Part shown: positions 59,728-59,853 of the stretch, one piece after another
Position numbering within the stretch: position 1 is the first letter of the stretch
Layout: each line of letters begins with the position of its first letter
Virus record (IMG/VR): IMGVR_UViG_3300027668_001596
Span: 1 to 59,853 of that record
Reading direction: 5' to 3' (one strand)
DNA: 59,853 nt
From: a virus
Translations under genes and position numbers: made by a program
Notes under the pieces: generated by a model
Seen by the model: the letters and a program-made list of their open reading frames with translations, nothing else
Databases searched by the model: none
Told to the model about the DNA's origin: nothing

Positions 59728-59853
59728 ATGACCACTGAACTAGCAAAGCTGAATAATGGGGAACTGGTATACGGAACTCATGGGGAAGTAGAACTGTATG
59801 CAGAATCAACTAATACTAGCGTGAGTCAATACCTTAATCATGTTAACCCTAGC
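59728..59853 (+). CDS. hypothetical protein, N-terminal part (truncated by window edge)
   Basis: Open frame from the ATG at 59728 to the window end, starting MTTELAKLNNGELVYG. No motif in the 42 visible residues. Confidence 0.5.
   Translation, partial: MTTELAKLNNGELVYGTHGEVELYAESTNTSVSQYLNHVNPS

Noticed and set aside
1-59853. tRNA genes
   Set aside because: TTCGA-type T-loop sequences were noticed only inside coding frames and no cloverleaf was found by eye; a tRNAscan run would settle it.
1-59853. CRISPR arrays or insertion sequences
   Set aside because: No regularly spaced repeats, transposase motifs or terminal inverted repeats with target duplications were seen; direct repeats are within fibre and repeat-protein genes.

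Overview
The window reads as part of the genome of a lytic, T4-like marine myovirus. The evidence is an AT-rich, densely packed phage gene set containing a family B DNA polymerase (gp43-like), a sliding clamp (gp45-like), an RNase H/FEN-type 5' exonuclease, an ATP-dependent DNA ligase, a DsbA-like protein and PhoH. There are also very large repetitive tail-fibre proteins, a two-component spanin and T4-type late promoter boxes ([G/T]ATAAATA). Many genes overlap their neighbour by an ATGA or TAATG junction. Host-like cargo (GroES, DnaJ, ClpA, cold-shock protein, MoxR/VWA pair, acyl carrier protein, outer-membrane barrel, glutaredoxins) points to a marine Gram-negative host. A marine alphaproteobacterium is my inference, not something the sequence proves.

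Layout. 1-2.3 kb: end of a nucleotidyltransferase, a small membrane protein, a methyltransferase-like protein and phoH on the minus strand. 2.3-8.7 kb: two unknown late proteins, i-spanin and o-spanin, acyl carrier protein, DnaJ and ClpA. 8.7-18 kb: structural block with a small beta-rich protein and three giant fibre or adhesin-like proteins, closed by a terminator. 18-23.4 kb: strongly promoted MoxR ATPase and VWA/metallopeptidase genes separated by a structured candidate small RNA, then an amidinotransferase, a phosphoesterase and an Smr protein. 23.5-29.2 kb: AT-hook protein, SDR enzyme, HAD phosphatase, several unknowns and a fourth fibre-like protein. 29.2-31.3 kb (minus): two 2OG-Fe(II) oxygenases, one frameshifted, an unknown and an EF-hand membrane protein. 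31.4-35.7 kb: DsbA-like, DNA polymerase, sliding clamp. 35.7-47.4 kb: a nucleotide and sugar chemistry region with a DpdA/TGT-like transglycosylase, Gfo/Idh and zinc-alcohol-dehydrogenase-like enzymes, possible QueD-like protein, glycosyltransferase, sugar epimerase, PRTase, FolE and QueE, mixed with an outer-membrane barrel, CspA, an Hc1 histone-like protein and GroES. 47.4-54.8 kb: RNase H, two glutaredoxins, a third 2OG oxygenase, an SGNH hydrolase, small unknowns, and a minus-strand acidic repeat protein. 55-59.9 kb: three short units under near-identical strong promoters (two unknowns, a glycine-zipper lipoprotein-like protein, DNA ligase), then small membrane proteins and a cupin.

How it fits together. 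Two promoter classes are visible. Twelve sigma70-type promoters (TTGAC[A/T], usually a 17-nt spacer, TATAAT) precede replication, chaperone and takeover genes. About ten [G/T]ATAAATA boxes precede structural and lysis-side genes on both strands. FolE, QueE, a possible QueD and DpdA suggest a 7-deazaguanine made and inserted into phage DNA; QueC is not in the window. The most novel-looking items are the structured RNA with two anti-ribosome-binding-site arms at 19556-19658, the recurring -10-box-to-ATG spacing of 5-6 nt that implies leaderless mRNAs, the DpdA-oxidoreductase-dehydrogenase operon, and a single-base-type frameshift that splits a 2OG oxygenase.
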